In this document: positions 11,371-23,442 of the stretch, one piece after another | How positions within the stretch are numbered: position 1 is the first letter of the stretch | Layout: the number at the start of each line of letters is the position of its first letter | Assembly: GCA_037974665.1 (NCBI GenBank) | Contig: CM075764.1 | Span: 84,186,325-84,250,324 of the forward strand | Reading direction: 5' to 3' | Source of the DNA: Ehretia macrophylla | Taxonomy: Eukaryota; Streptophyta; Magnoliopsida; Boraginales; Ehretiaceae | Length of the DNA: 64,000 nt | Translations under genes and position numbers: made by a program | The notes under the pieces: model-generated | Seen by the model: the letters and a program-made list of their open reading frames with translations, nothing else | Database searches by the model: none | What the model was told of the DNA's origin: nothing

Positions 11371-12330
11371 ATGAGATAGCACTGCAAGACAGAATGAAGA
11401 CATATCCAGAAGTGGACTTTCTGGAATCTCTGTCTAATTGGAAATCAGAATATGTGTACCCCATGGGTACAAGATTATCTGCTCAGTAGACTAAAATATA
11501 ATCACTTATTCTCCTAAGATACTTAAGTATATGTTTCACAACTACTCAATGAGCTAAACCTGAGTTTGACTAAATTCTACTGACCATGGGAACAACAAAG
11601 AAAATATCCAGTCTAGTACAAAGCATGGCGTAAATGAGACTCCCAATTGTTGATGCATATGAGACCTTCTTCATGGCTTATATATCATCGTCTGTCTTCG
11701 GACATTGATCCCGAGATAGAGGGACCCCATATCTGAAAGGTAACAACTCTTTCTTGGAATCCTACATATCAAACCTTACTAGAATCTTCTCAATATATAA
11801 AGCTTGAGATAGAGATAGTGTCTTAGCTTTGCGATAGCGCAAAAACTTAATGCTTAGGACATAGCTCATTTTTCCCAAGTCCTTTATTTAGAATTGAGAA
11901 GACAGTCAAACCTTTATAGACGACAACATCCCTATGTCATTTTCAATGAGCAGAATATCATCCACGTATAAGACCAAGAATGTCATAGCATTCCCCTTCA
12001 GCCGTTTATACATACAGGGCTCATCAATATTTTGATTAAAACCATAAGTCATAATGGTTTCATCAAATCTAATGTTCCATGCCCTGGATTATTGCTTAAG
12101 TCCAAAAATGGACTTCTTAAGCTTGCAAACCATATGTTCTTGACCCTTAGCAATGAACCCATCATGTTGTATTATATAAATGTTCTTATCAAGACTTCTA
12201 TTAAGAAAAGTTGTCTTGACATCCATCCATCCATCGTAGTCATAGTGATAAGCTATGGCTAAGAGTATCCTGACGGACTTAAGCATAGCCACTGGAGAGA
12301 AGGTTTCCTCATAGTCGATCCCTTCTTTCT
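11370..12330 (-). pseudogene. Copia D reverse transcriptase remnant
   Basis: The catalytic box LVLYVDDILLI is readable at about 11950-11985, with YVDD codons at 11957-11968. An upstream piece (12089-12292) has the MDVKTTFLN and KKSIFGLKQ blocks typical of copia RT, beginning with a VAMLKSVRI-like segment. Stops and shifts separate the pieces. The N-terminal RT block (the KWVFKRK-type region) that should lie at about 12330-12420 is missing and is replaced by a partial duplication of the 'gagaaggtttcctcatag' segment. Confidence 0.75.
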
Positions 12331-12579
12331 GAGTAAAGCCACTGGCGAGAAGGTTTCCTCATAGACTTAAGCATAGCCACTACCACGTGGCTCCGTCTGT
12401 GAGCTAGAGGTCAGCTACTGTGTATCTACAACTTTGCTATTATGATCTAGTGATATTGAAGTTTCTGGAGGAACTTCTTCTAGATCAACTTCTGAATTAG
12501 ATACCAGAATATTCACACAACCATTTTCGAAGTACTTAGCATTGGTACTTACCAACATCCTCTGTTCCTTGGGGTCATA

Positions 12580-13356
12580 GAATATGCTTCATCTCGTTCC
12601 CTTTGGATAGCCTATAAAATAGCACAAATTTAACATTGGTTCCAGTTTTTTATCATTACCATTTAGTACATAGGATGTACAACCCTGAACATAGACATGT
12701 TTATAACTAGGTTTTCGGCCTGTCCATATTTCTTTTGGTATCCTAGGTACTGACTTAGATGGAACTAAGTTCAAAATATATGTCGTTGTTTCAAGTGCAT
12801 ATCCCTAAAATGATATTGGTAAAGATGCATGAGCCATCATAGATCTTACCATATCCAAAAGAGTACGATTTTTCCTTTCTAACACACCATTTTGCCAGGG
12901 TATACCTGGTACTATCAATTGTGACATAATGCCACTTTGTGCCAAATAATCTTTGAACTATCCATAGAGGTATTCTCTTCCACAATCAAATCGAAGTACT
13001 TTGATTTGTCTACCCATTTGCCGCTCTACCTCAGCCTTAAATTCTTTGAATTTATCATAAGACTCAAACTTGCATCGTATAAGGTATACGTAACCAAATG
13101 TCAAATGATCGTCTGTGAAGGTAATGAAGTATTCATGACCTCCACAAGCCAGTTTGTTCATAGGATCACATACATCCGTGTGTACGAACTCTAGTATGTC
13201 ATTTGTCTTATGTCCCTTGGAGATAAACAGCCTTTTGATAATTTTCTCCTTTAGGCATGATTCGCATTGAGACCATGGCTCAAGTTCTAGTGAGTCCAAG
13301 AACCCATTCTTGAACAATTTCTCAATGCGGTTTAGGTTGATATGACCTAAACGCAA
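12580..13356 (-). pseudogene. Copia D integrase remnant
   Basis: The main open piece (12958-13356) starts with RLGHINLNRIEKL (GAG-pre-integrase end), the CESCLKEK zinc-site segment, the HTDVCDPMN block with the first catalytic Asp, and TFTDDHLTFGYVYLI. A later piece (12589-12774) holds the VPSKSVPRIPKEIWTGRKPS segment of the integrase C-terminal part. The domain inserts cDNA into the genome. Internal stops make it inactive. The text parallels copia C (28400-32383), a related family. Confidence 0.8.
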
Positions 13357-14700
13357 ATGCCATAGATAGGTATCATTAGCAGAAGAAGTTTTCCTTTTTA
13401 AATAATTCTATACTTGTTCAGTATTATGCAATGTAGAGTTTATAAGGTTTAAAACAAATAAGTTATCATGTATCCTACCAAAACATATAATGGAATGGTG
13501 TTTGCTGATGACCACACCAGCATTATTGAAATTAACCATAAAACCATCCAAAAGCAATTGCGACATTGAAACTAGGTTTCGTCGCAAATCTGGAATACAT
13601 AAAACATTGTTTAAAACCAAAATTAAATTGTTTTTAAAACACAATTTAACTACTCCCACTACTGTGGCCTACACCTTCGAGCTATCTCTAATTTGCAGTG
13701 TTAATTTACCCCTATGTAGCTTCTTGGTTACTTGAAACCCTTATAAGGAAATACAGATGTGATTAGTGGCGCCTGAGTATACTATCCATGAGGAAGCAAA
13801 ATCTACCACTAAATATGTTTCAATATAGAAGGAAATAGAAGTACCTGCATTGCCCTTGGCTTGGTTCAGAGGACAGTTCTTTTCCAGTGTCCCTTCTAGT
13901 AACACTTAAAGCACATCCCTTTGGGCTTATCACCAACATTCTTTTTTTTCTTCTGCCCTTCTAGGCCCTTGTCATGCTTTTGCTGGTTTCCCTTATTCTT
14001 GAACATCTTACCCTCTGGGGCAAGTTCAAAAGAAGACCGGGCCATCAACACGTCCCTTGGGCTTCATAATAACCTCTATAGCTTGGAGCTCCTTTATTAA
14101 CTCAGCTATGCTCATGAACATTTTGCCCATGTTATAGTTCTGCTTAAAGTGAAGAAATGACTATGGTAAAGTCTCCAACACCATGTCAATCTTGTTTTCC
14201 CCATCAATTTTTTCCCCTAGAATCTCAGTAATATTGAAGTTATCCATTATCTTGAGCATGTGATCTCTGAAGGATGAACCCTCAGCTATGCTAGTATTCA
14301 TGATGCTTCTAATAGCAGCTTGCCTTGTGGACCTGATTTTGTTAGCAAATATTTCGGCAAAAGAGAACATTATATCTATTGCAAACTCCATTCCCTCATG
14401 CTGAGACTAGAACACATTCGACATAGAGGCTAAGATGTAGCATTTATCCATCTTATCTTCCTTTAACCATTATTGTTCTAACTGTCGCTCCTCCTCAGTT
14501 GATTCTGGAGTGACTAATAGGCAAGGGTTTGTAAGAACGAAGTTAAACTCTTCAGCATTGAGTATAATATCCAAGTTCCTTTTCTAGTCCTATAGCTTGG
14601 GTCAGTTAGCCTATTCTCATTGAGAATATTGGCGAGTGGGCTAAAAGAAACTTTCGATATCTCTGAATATATAAACAGTTAATCAGTCTAATGAGCTATT
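13357..14700 (-). pseudogene. Copia D gag and protease remnants
   Basis: Piece 13408-13659 (NVLCIPDLRRNLVSMSQL) is the segment after the copia protease active site. Around 13880-13915 a degenerate CCHC knuckle reads as C-F-K-C ... H-W-K-R. Piece 14161-14391 (EGSSFRDHMLKIMDNFNI ... ETLP) is the gag UBN2-like core. It closely matches copia A at 40480-40640 (EGSSIWEHVLKIIDNFNI), evidence that D and A are one family. Numerous stops and frame changes are present. Confidence 0.72.
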
Positions 14701-16188
14701 TGATATGTATGCAAATGAATGATTATAAAGGAAAGTAAACATTCATACTTTTGACATTTATTTCTAAATTTAGTAGCTAAACCCTTAAACTATTTAAGTT
14801 TGGCTTCATTAATGAAATGGCAAGACTCCGAAGGGAGGATACCATTCGTTTGTGTCAAGTACGTAACCATTTTATCATGAGACTTTTCACTTAGAATATT
14901 CTTAATTTGAGCCTACCAAAGGGTAGTTAACTCTAATCAATATTCTATGAAGCGATGTTTGATGTAGTGCCCCACCGAAAGGGTGATCACACCCACCAAC
15001 ACTTCGGTTGAAAATTTATTTTAATCTATCTTGCCAAATTTAAATGAAGAGACTATCCTCCAAAAGGAATGCCCACAAGAGGGTGAGACAAGATAGCTCC
15101 CACTATTAGTATATGCCAAAACGGAAAGCCTTAGGATTCTTTCCAAAAACCTCTTCTACTTGATATTTTGATTAAAGAATTATTCTTTTAGTTTTAATCC
15201 ACCTTAAATTGCAATAGTTATACACCTATTCGGGTTTAGGTGAGGCTATTTAGGATAATCTAGGCTAACTAAAGTACTTAGGTTCATACTAGGCATTTTA
15301 TTCCTAAGTTATTTCATAATCTCTAATTCAAATTGAACTAGTTCCAGATTATGAATTTAATTAGCTTTTCCTAAGTTTAATTAATTGGATTTAGCCCTTT
15401 TTAAACCCTAGTGGTTGGCCATGTTATTATATGTCATATAATCATATAATATATTCAAGAAAATAGAATATGAGCATATATGATAAAAAATAGCAACATC
15501 TAAAACAACCACTTTTAACTTTTGATGGCTTCCCGTTTAGAACTTTTCCATCATCATACATTTGACCCCAACTGTATATGGAAATGTCAATTGCCTTCAC
15601 ATGGATCCAATATTTATATTAGCACCCCATCAATGCCATGAAATTGCACAAGGCACCCAAGACTTTTGCTTTGTTTGCAATTCAACCCCATTGATCCACC
15701 ATATCCAAGGTAGTCCCAAAACATCACAATTTGTTTGAGAAATCGAATCAAAATAGACACCATTCGAAGAACCATTTCGATTCGATTTCTTCTTACGATC
15801 TTCAGTAATTTACAAGATTTGAATGCAATTTCTAGCACCCCTATACTATTACATCAATTCCTATGATCCATATAGGAGCCACATTCAGCAACTAAATTAA
15901 TTTTAAAGCTATTACATCTGTTGGATAAACCACTAACACGAAAACCATAAAATTACAACTTTGCTAAAAAATTAAACATCCACACGTATACATTCATACA
16001 AGCTATCAAAAGTGGATATTTAATCGCTGAAAAATAGAGGTTAGTACCCTCATACAACACATGATTAAGCCATGAAAAAATGCACACAAAACAGCCCATA
16101 TACAGCCCTAGGCAGTCCACTAACCATGGACTATTCTAGCACGCAATTTCTACCGATGTCATGTTCTATTGCAAGATTTTCATAGCCT
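14701..16188 (-). other. Untranslated leader of copia D
   Basis: About 1.5 kb between gag and the primer-binding site with no conserved open frame. It is AT-rich and apparently non-coding. Long leaders of this kind also occur in copia C. Confidence 0.5.
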
Positions 16189-16200
16189 ACTCTGATACCA
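16189..16200 (-). promoter_or_regulatory. Primer-binding site of copia D
   Basis: Minus strand reads TGGTATCAGAGT, an initiator tRNA-Met type site, two bases from the LTR terminus at 16203. Confidence 0.75.
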
Positions 16201-16202
16201 CA

Positions 16203-18041
16203 TGAAGGGTATGGATTCCTAGGCATTCTAAGTCATATTTTTATACTTTATAATCTATTAATAAACAAAATATGGCAGCCATAATCCATATACGGAAAAA
16301 CTATGAAATCATGCAACGAATCATTCTAGAAATCAAGGATCATGTGGTAGGAGTAATAGTTTGTGTATTACCTTGTCATGTTAGGTTAAATCCACAACAA
16401 ACAAATGTGTAGGCTACTGTATGTTGGCTGGTAAAACTGTCCAAGGCATGAGAATCCCCTCAAGAGCACAATTGCTTGAGTCTTCTCCCTTATTCCACGA
16501 TCCTAGCAAATAGTGTGTGATATCAATGGAAGATTTCTCACTGTCTTTTTTTTCTTTCCTTGGCGAAATTTTCTAGAGAGTATGTAGTGTGTGTCATGTG
16601 GTGTTGTGTGTCTAGGCTAGTAATATAGCCGTGTATCAGAGAAGATGAGAGAAGGAAGAGTGTTAGTTAGGTTAGGAGATAATTCTTGAATATCTTTAAT
16701 TATCTAAAGATAATTTCCATTATCTTCTTAATTTAAATCAAGAATTATCTTCTCCATCTAACAAACGTAGCCCCACACGCCTATCCACTATCTCCACATG
16801 CTGGAATGTGCTAACCACATGCTTAATTGTGCCAAGCATGCATCTGTTAAAGACATTTTGTACTAGGACAATTCTTAATGTCTTAACTTCCAAATGCTAC
16901 TAGGACTTCCTAAATAGGAAACCACACTTAACAACTACACAAATACTCAAATGCCAAGCTTAGTGAAAAGGAAGTACACCATAAAAGGAAAAGTGGCTAG
17001 GAGAAGAACCGAAGACATAATTGTTGTGGCTTCAAAATGACCAAAATACCCTTGCTAGTCACTAGCTGTATTTTGACCATTTTAACCTTAACTCATTCCA
17101 CTAAAGAGTTAGGGTTGCACTCTATGAAAATTAACAAACTTCCAAATAAGGTTCTCTATCCTTGACTTACCAAGTAAAATGACGGAAATACCTCTCTATG
17201 TTTCAACAATAATCAAGAACTGGTCTTGAATTCAAACTATCACCCTATCTTGATTATTTTTATACCTTGGATCTTTATCTTTCACATAACTATCGCCCAG
17301 ATACTATTCCCTTGTTCTCGGGAGTGACCCACAAGTTTAGTATCCAATATAGCCCAAGTTATATTACTAAGCACTTAGATTGGATGATTATATAGATAAC
17401 TTCAAGCGAGTAGCACACTATCACTTAAGATAACATAGAATCATGACTCATATGCATGTCATCTAATGAACCTGGTCCGTGTATCTAAAACACTGAGCTA
17501 TTGGCCCATTATAAGATCTCACCCATAGTGAATTAAAACATATGACCTAGAATCTACGGATTCATCCACATATGCTCATGATTTTAGCATTGGTCACTTA
17601 ATAGCTTAAGATGTTTTTAGTTCTCTGACAATGATGGTATTGTCATTGAGATAGCATCTATTGCAGTCTCATTCAATGCATTCATATACACTAATGATAG
17701 AAGTTCAGAAAGCCCCTCCAATGACCAAGGTAGGTCACTCTACCAAATATGAGACTCTCTCATTATAACCTTACTATAGTGAAGTGCCCAGTTTTACTAT
17801 ATGCTTATGAACCTATAGTTTTGATCCAAACCTCATAGCATAGACCTCTGTGCGAATCACCACGCACATATGCTAATCATTTGTATCATGGAGCCTTATT
17901 GTATACAAATATATCAAATATATCAAATAATATGAGAGAATGATATGCTCATAATGAATGCACTGATTTTATAATTGGATAATATTTATTCACACGAGAT
18001 GTCTTAGTGCTAGTGGTTTTTAGAGCATACCATTCCCAACA
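16203..18041 (-). repeat. 5' LTR of copia D (about 1.84 kb)
   Basis: In element orientation it starts TGTTGGGAATGG at 18041 and ends CCATACCCTTCA at 16203, giving TG..CA ends, with the primer-binding site directly inside. It contains the block 'ccgaagacataatt...tgaccaaaatacccttgctag' (about 17000-17065), which in reverse complement also occurs in the LTRs of copia A and of the 8358 and 45591 copies. Confidence 0.75.
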
Positions 18042-18850
18042 TTGCCTACAAAGAAAGTCAATTGACTGACATCCATCGATATATTAGCCTATAGATGCCC
18101 ATTTTTCCGTATTTTCTTATATTTTCATATACACACCCATACTTTACACCATTATTTTCATATACTACTCACTATTTACACTCTCTACACTTATCTACTC
18201 TATTTCTACCTCATCCCAGCCTCAATCCCAAGTAAAATGGCTAATTTGGAGTTGCACCTAGATGCAGGCCCATAAATTTAAACTACTTAAGTGACCTCAT
18301 CCAATTGAATAGTAGTTTAGTCGACTTTAGTTGACTACCCAAATTTAGACTTCAAAACTGACCTATAGTATTACACAAGTGATTTATACATAACCCACTC
18401 CAATTTTATTCATCTCTTGGTTTTGAACCCATCTTTAACTTTGATTAATTAGCTTAAATTTTATTTTTGTTTTGTTAAAATCAATCACCAACCTAATCAA
18501 TTTTCCATTTCTACCTTTCATGTTTCTAAAGCACTTTTTACACAAGCACAACTTAAACTTACTTAGAAGCCTCCTTGTGCAAATCAACCTCTCTAGTAGT
18601 GCACAGTATTGCAATAGACCTCGTGCACTTGTGAGAATTTAACTTGAAATGGGTAGCTGCATTCTATCACATTTTTAGGCACCTCGATTTTAAAACCTTC
18701 AATGAGGTAGCAAGGTATAATGTTCAGTATTTTCAAAGTGAAGTTTCTTAATTAGCAACCAGTTACCACAAATTAAACCATCACAACAAAAACCCTAATA
18801 CAAAATCACAATTCTCTAAAGATGATTCCACTTGACGGACAAAGTTAGAG
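18042..18850. other. Unassigned AT-rich sequence
   Basis: No open frame or repeat terminus recognised. It forms the right flank of copia D. Confidence 0.35.
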
Positions 18851-20669
18851 CTGCCAAAACGAGAGTTAAAGTTGTGTCCACTGGAGATTATTCCTACAAA
18901 ACAGGAACTGACAAACTGCCAAGATTGTGGTTCTTTAGGGTCAGCGATAGAAGCAACAATCGATGAGAAATTTCGGGTCTGATTTCCTGAGGACCTGCAA
19001 TGTTGGCAGGATCGAGAGAAGAATAAAAAGATTTGCGAGCCGCTTCTTCCATAAGATATTGTTTACCACTGTCATCCAAAAGAGAAGCATAGAGGCAGGA
19101 AAAGATGTACGAACAAGCCCCTAAGGGATCTACTAATAAGTAAAGAACAACGCTCAAAGTACCCAGAATAGAGATACCCCAGCTCCACGAACTAGAACCA
19201 GACTTTATAACTCCTAGAATCGTCAGTAATGCGAGACGAATGTGAAACCTCGATTTAGGAACACCTAGAATCATTAACGAGGAAGAGGAAGGGTGAAAAG
19301 AAGTAGCAACAATAGAAACAAGAGGAGTACTTGACTGCATCGAAGAACCCTAGTGACATAAACCAAGTACTTCGCCCACAAGTAACACCCCCATAGATTC
19401 TCTTCTTTCAACAAGTCTTTCTGATTTTGTTTGGACAGAGAGATGGCAAGAAAGGCATATAAACCCTTCCCAGGGGGAGTCGTAGAAGGATTAGCCTGTG
19501 GAATAATTGAAGACAAAAGAGATTTAAAGAAAGCGTCAAGGTGTCCAAAACTCAAAAAATGAGAATTTACTAGGCATAGTCCAAGCATATGGAACTTCAT
19601 CTAAACCAAAAAAAAAGCATCAATGGACACAAAAATGTATTGGTCTTTCCATGATAGGTCTTTTTCCTTAAGATCACAGATCGTATAAGAAAAGCAATCG
19701 CAGCAATAAAAGTAGAACTGACCAAGATCGTTAGGATTTTACTTCAAAAAGTAATGGTATTGGATATTAATCGGCACCAAAGAAGATCTCGGCTTTCAGA
19801 GAGCACCTTTAGTGAAAAAAAAAACCTTCAAATGCATCAGGTGCTGGATATTAATTAGAGAAAAAGAAGATCCTGACGTTCAGTGAACACCTCTAGTGTT
19901 AGAAAAAACCTCCAAGGGTATCAGTTGCCCAGGAGGGATTCCATAGTGATAATAGACTTCGTAGAAAAACCTTGGAAGTAGAAGACAATTAATGTCAAAA
20001 AAGATCTTGTAAACGCAAACCCAAGTTATGCAGGGAAATTTGCATGTTTAGTGGAAGCTGGGGCATGGACGTCTACTTGAGCAAGTCCATATACAAGGCA
20101 AAAATTCTCCAACTCTTGGCTGGTGATCCTCGAAGGAGGATTAATCAACAACGACCCAGAAGAAAAACTAAGAAACATGTCAAGGCGACCGGTAACTTCT
20201 ACCGAAGTAGACACATAAGGAACGTCAATAAGGAACCTGGGATGATAGCCACAACTTCAAGGAAACTCCATAAATGCCAAAGCATTAAAGCCCTCATTCT
20301 ACTATCGCCAAATTAATTTTTCCTCATTGTGGATTCTTGGCGACTAAAGGAACTTTCCCCGGAATGGGAATTAGGAGAAAAGCGGGAACACCAATGATTG
20401 GCCATAAGGAAGAAAAAGAGGACAAAGGGACAGGAAGTACAAAAAATACTAGAAGATAAGTACAGACAAAAAGGGAATCGTATCGTTTTTATAACGGAAG
20501 ATCCAATAGACACAACAGATGAAGGGATCTGCGAGAATGTGGGAAAAATCGGGAAAAGCACACCTCTTTATTAGAATAACATAGGTTACGAAATCAAAGC
20601 AACAAATGGCGTCAAAAGACTAAAAAACTCTTCAAGTCATTGTACTCTCTAACTTAAAGAGTGGGGGAC
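18851..20669 (+). mobile_element. Possible 3' non-coding region of a Ty3-like element
   Basis: This 1.8-kb stretch is less AT-rich than its surroundings and ends at 20657-20669 in aagagtgggggac, a polypurine tract of the kind that precedes a 3' LTR. It holds an 84-base imperfect tandem duplication near 19753-19925 (units starting 'tattggatattaat' and 'tgctggatattaat'). Several open frames exist on both strands (for example 18894-19340 on the minus strand) but none has recognisable retroelement motifs. A long anonymous region between pol and the 3' LTR occurs in some plant Ty3 lineages; the assignment rests mainly on the polypurine tract. Confidence 0.35.
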
Positions 20670-21244
20670 TGATTGTAGTTGTCAAAAATAGTCTTAGCCC
20701 GTAATAGATCAAGGTGGTTCAAAGGAAGTAAAAGCACTGCACTAGCCCAAAAAGGACCGATCCCAAGAGAAGCAAGCTCACTTTCGGTTCCCGCCTAGCT
20801 ACAAAAGACGCATGGTAACAATCACTGATGTAAGTACCTCGGGACAATATGATTGAAAACTAATGGCGTTAGATGTGTTAACGTGTGTGGAAGATGCCTT
20901 AAGTGTGACAATCGAAAGAAGTCTATCATAATGCATCCACTAACTAGGCTTCTTCCCTCGCGCCTAAGAAAAACCCAACAACAACAAATAGAATTGAAAG
21001 ATTGTAAGGACAAGAATACCACATCAGAACGGCTATGACGGGACTTAAAAACAAAAGCATAAAATCCACTAATGTGGGTGGGATACGATAATAAATGGGA
21101 CAGGCATGGAAAAGGTCATAGATGCCCCAATCAGCTAATAAGGAACTATATGATAAGTCCACTTGCTGACCAAACTTGTAAATTACCTCATTCAACCAAT
21201 CAGACATATGTAGAAATATCCACTTGGTTTGACGCGACTATGCT
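20657..21244 (+). repeat. Polypurine tract and partial LTR of a Ty3-like element
   Basis: The purine tract aagagtgggggac (20657-20669) is followed by TGATTGTAGTTGTC, a plausible LTR start. The LTR is cut at 21249 by insertion of copia A and may resume at 45455-45590 and from 47450. The matching second LTR is not in the window, so the right end is unknown. Confidence 0.38.
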
Positions 21245-21249
21245 AGTAA

Positions 21250-21369
21250 TGTTAGAATTAGGGTATGCCCAAAAGACTAATAGCACAATGTCATCGATGT
21301 ATCTAGATATTTGTAACATTTTATTAATATCATTTTACTTTTATGAGCATGTTTCTCTCTTATGTGTTT

Positions 21370-21410
<41 letters not shown>

Positions 21411-22392
21411 AAGGTCCTTGCTTCAAGTGTTGACTTGGCCACGTGGTGGTTATGTACAGAAGGTCCAAGTTATGGTTACTTATTAAGCGAAATGTTGTCC
21501 ATAACTAAGTAGTAGAGCTGGACACTCTATTATGGTAGAAGTTATTGTGAATAAATTTTCTTTACAGTAGGGTGATCTGCCTTGATCATGGATAAGGCTC
21601 TAGACTTACTTCACTTATGCATGTGTATGCATTGGACATGCCACCGTAAGTGTGATCTCTAAACAAGTAATATCGCATAAAGAGATCACTTATACCTACT
21701 AGCTACTAAATGGGCTAGTACTCTTAATCTTGAGCATATATGGATGAACTGACGAAGTCAAGTTCTTACACTTTGAATCACTATGGGTGAGATATTGTTT
21801 GGGCCAATAACTCTGTGGTTTGGGTGTCTGGACTTGATTTGAAGGTGCATGCATATGCAATAAGAAATCTATACAATAATCACTCCCTTAAAATGATCCA
21901 GGTTGATCATCCTGAATCTATGCATAGTAATACAGTTTGTGTACTGTATTGGTTGTTACACTTATGGGTAGCTCCCATGTTCAAGTGGATAACTTCTGGA
22001 GGATTGTTAGATTATGGGTTAGAGGTTCTAAGGAAAACGATGTAATCAAAAAGGTGATAGTACAAGCTAAAAACCTATTTTGGCTATGGACGAGTATAGA
22101 GGGGCAATGTGGTCATTATCACTTGGTTGTTCTAAATACTGAGCGTCATATGTTGTTGTGACTAACTCCCGTACATACAGTAATTATCCTGTAATGCAGC
22201 TATAGTCTTTTAGTGGAATAAACTAAGGTTAAAGTGGAAAAAATGTTGCTAGAGACTAGCAAGGGCATTTTGGTCATTTTCAGCGGAAGGATAATTATGT
22301 CTTTGGTCCTTCTTCTAGCCATTTACCTTATTAGTGTCATTACTAAACTTGGGTGTTGCTAAATATGAGAGAGAATAAAATCCATTGACAAC
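21250..22392 (+). repeat. 5' LTR of copia A, left part
   Basis: Starts TGTTAGAATTAGGG and is collinear with 43561 onward. It is interrupted after 'ccattgacaac' where the 3' LTR reads 'ccattgccaactag'. A run of about 17 AT units (21372-21406) replaces a short 'ttatatata' in the 3' LTR. Confidence 0.85.
21372..21406. repeat. (AT)n microsatellite in copia A 5' LTR
   Basis: About 17 AT units. The corresponding site in the 3' LTR (near 43688) has only 'tatatata', so the array grew after insertion. Confidence 0.9.
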
Positions 22393-22630
22393 TGTGAAAA
22401 ATTGAGAATGAGTCTGATTATTCTCATTATTTTCTAACAGAAATATACACGTATAAATAGCAAGTAAGGAGTAAATCACTTCCTAAAATCAAGGAGCTAA
22501 AAAATAGGAGAAAATAGCAAGATGGGAATCGGTAAAATAATACCCATATCCGTTTATTCTATGAAACAAATCAAACTAATTTTTAGCAACTAATCCCTAG
22601 AAATTAGATTGCAAATTACGGATTTCCACA
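22393..22630 (-). repeat. 3' LTR of copia B (238 bp)
   Basis: Same length and termini as 38156-38393, with about 15 differences. The preceding polypurine tract (TTGAGGAGGA, about 22631-22642) is adjacent, and the pol frame runs 33 bases into this LTR before its stop at 22597. Confidence 0.92.
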
Positions 22631-23424
22631 TCCTCCTCAAGTTGGTTGTAAATGTTAAGTAAACCTAGCTTGGAGTTAAGCTCCTCGAACGTCTTTTTAG
22701 GCACGACCTCTGTCAGGATGTTTATGATCTGTTGGCTGGTAGGGATGTATACAAGTGATATCATGTCTGTCTCTATCTTCTCTTTGACAAAGTGTCTACC
22801 GATCTCCATATGTTTTGTCCTATCATGATGCACTGGATTCTTTGCTATGCTAATTGCAGACTGATTATTATAGAACATTTTCATAGGTCCAGTGATCTGG
22901 ATTTTTAGCTTTCTAAGTACCCTTTTTAGCCATATTCCCTCACAGATGCCATGTGCCAGTGCTTTGAACTCTGTTTCTGCACTACTCCGAGACACCACTG
23001 ATTGCTTCTTGCTTCGCCAAGTGACCAAATTTCCATAGACATAAGTGCAGTAACCTGAGGTTGATCGTCTATCGGCCACAGATCCAGTCCAATCTGCATC
23101 ATTAAAGATCTCGACTTCCCTATTTTCTACCTTTTTGAAAAACAATCCTTGACCTGGTGTCATCTTTAAGTATCTCAGAATCCTATATACAGCCTCCATG
23201 TGTTCTTCTGTTGGATTGTTCATGAATTGGCTTACCATACTAATAGTAAAGTTGATATATGGTCTAGTATGTGAGAGATAAATGAGTTTCCCAACCAATC
23301 TTTGATACCTTCCTTTGTCAACGGATGCATTATTATCTTTGTTTCCCAGTTTGGAGTTAGAGTCCATAGGGGTATCAACCGGCTTGAATCCAAGCATACC
23401 TGTTTCTTTCAAAAGGTCTAACAC
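22597..23424 (-). pseudogene. Copia B end of RT and RNase H
   Basis: A 275-codon open stretch begins in the RT connection (VDTPMDSNSKLG, GRYQRLVGKLIYLSHTRP). It continues through RNase H with DADWTGSVADRRSTSGYCTY and the SRSSAETEFKALAHGICEG block, then KHMEIGRHFVKEKI. The RNase H catalytic-type Asp and Glu positions look present, though a conserved D-N pair reads YNNQSA where DNQAA is usual. The frame closes inside the 3' LTR; the polypurine tract itself encodes LEED. An in-frame break separates it from the catalytic RT piece at 23443. Confidence 0.85.
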
Positions 23425-23442
23425 ATACTTTCGCTGTGAGAC

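Larger units (their letters stand above)
9554..18041 (-). mobile_element. Decayed Ty1/copia retrotransposon 'D', 3' end truncated
   Basis: On the minus strand the order is 5' LTR (16203-18041), primer-binding site (16189-16200), gag (about 13850-14700), protease and GAG-pre-integrase (13350-13740), integrase (12580-13356), RT (11370-12330), RNase H (11000-11370), polypurine tract and a 3' LTR missing its last ~440 bases (9554-10965). This is the copia order, with integrase before RT. All domains carry stops and frameshifts. The LTRs differ at many positions and by a 30-base indel, so the insertion is old. Its proteins resemble those of copia A, which suggests the same family. No target duplication is recognisable; the right flank reads ttgcc. 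Confidence 0.85.

Noticed and set aside
18894-19340. 148-codon open frame on the minus strand with hydrophobic stretches
   Set aside because: No domain or homologous motif recognised, and overlapping frames on both strands in the same region look equally open; kept only as part of the anonymous region.
18851-20669. Endogenous pararetrovirus remnant
   Set aside because: No coat, movement-protein or RT motifs could be read; the polypurine tract and LTR-like start fit a Ty3-type element better.
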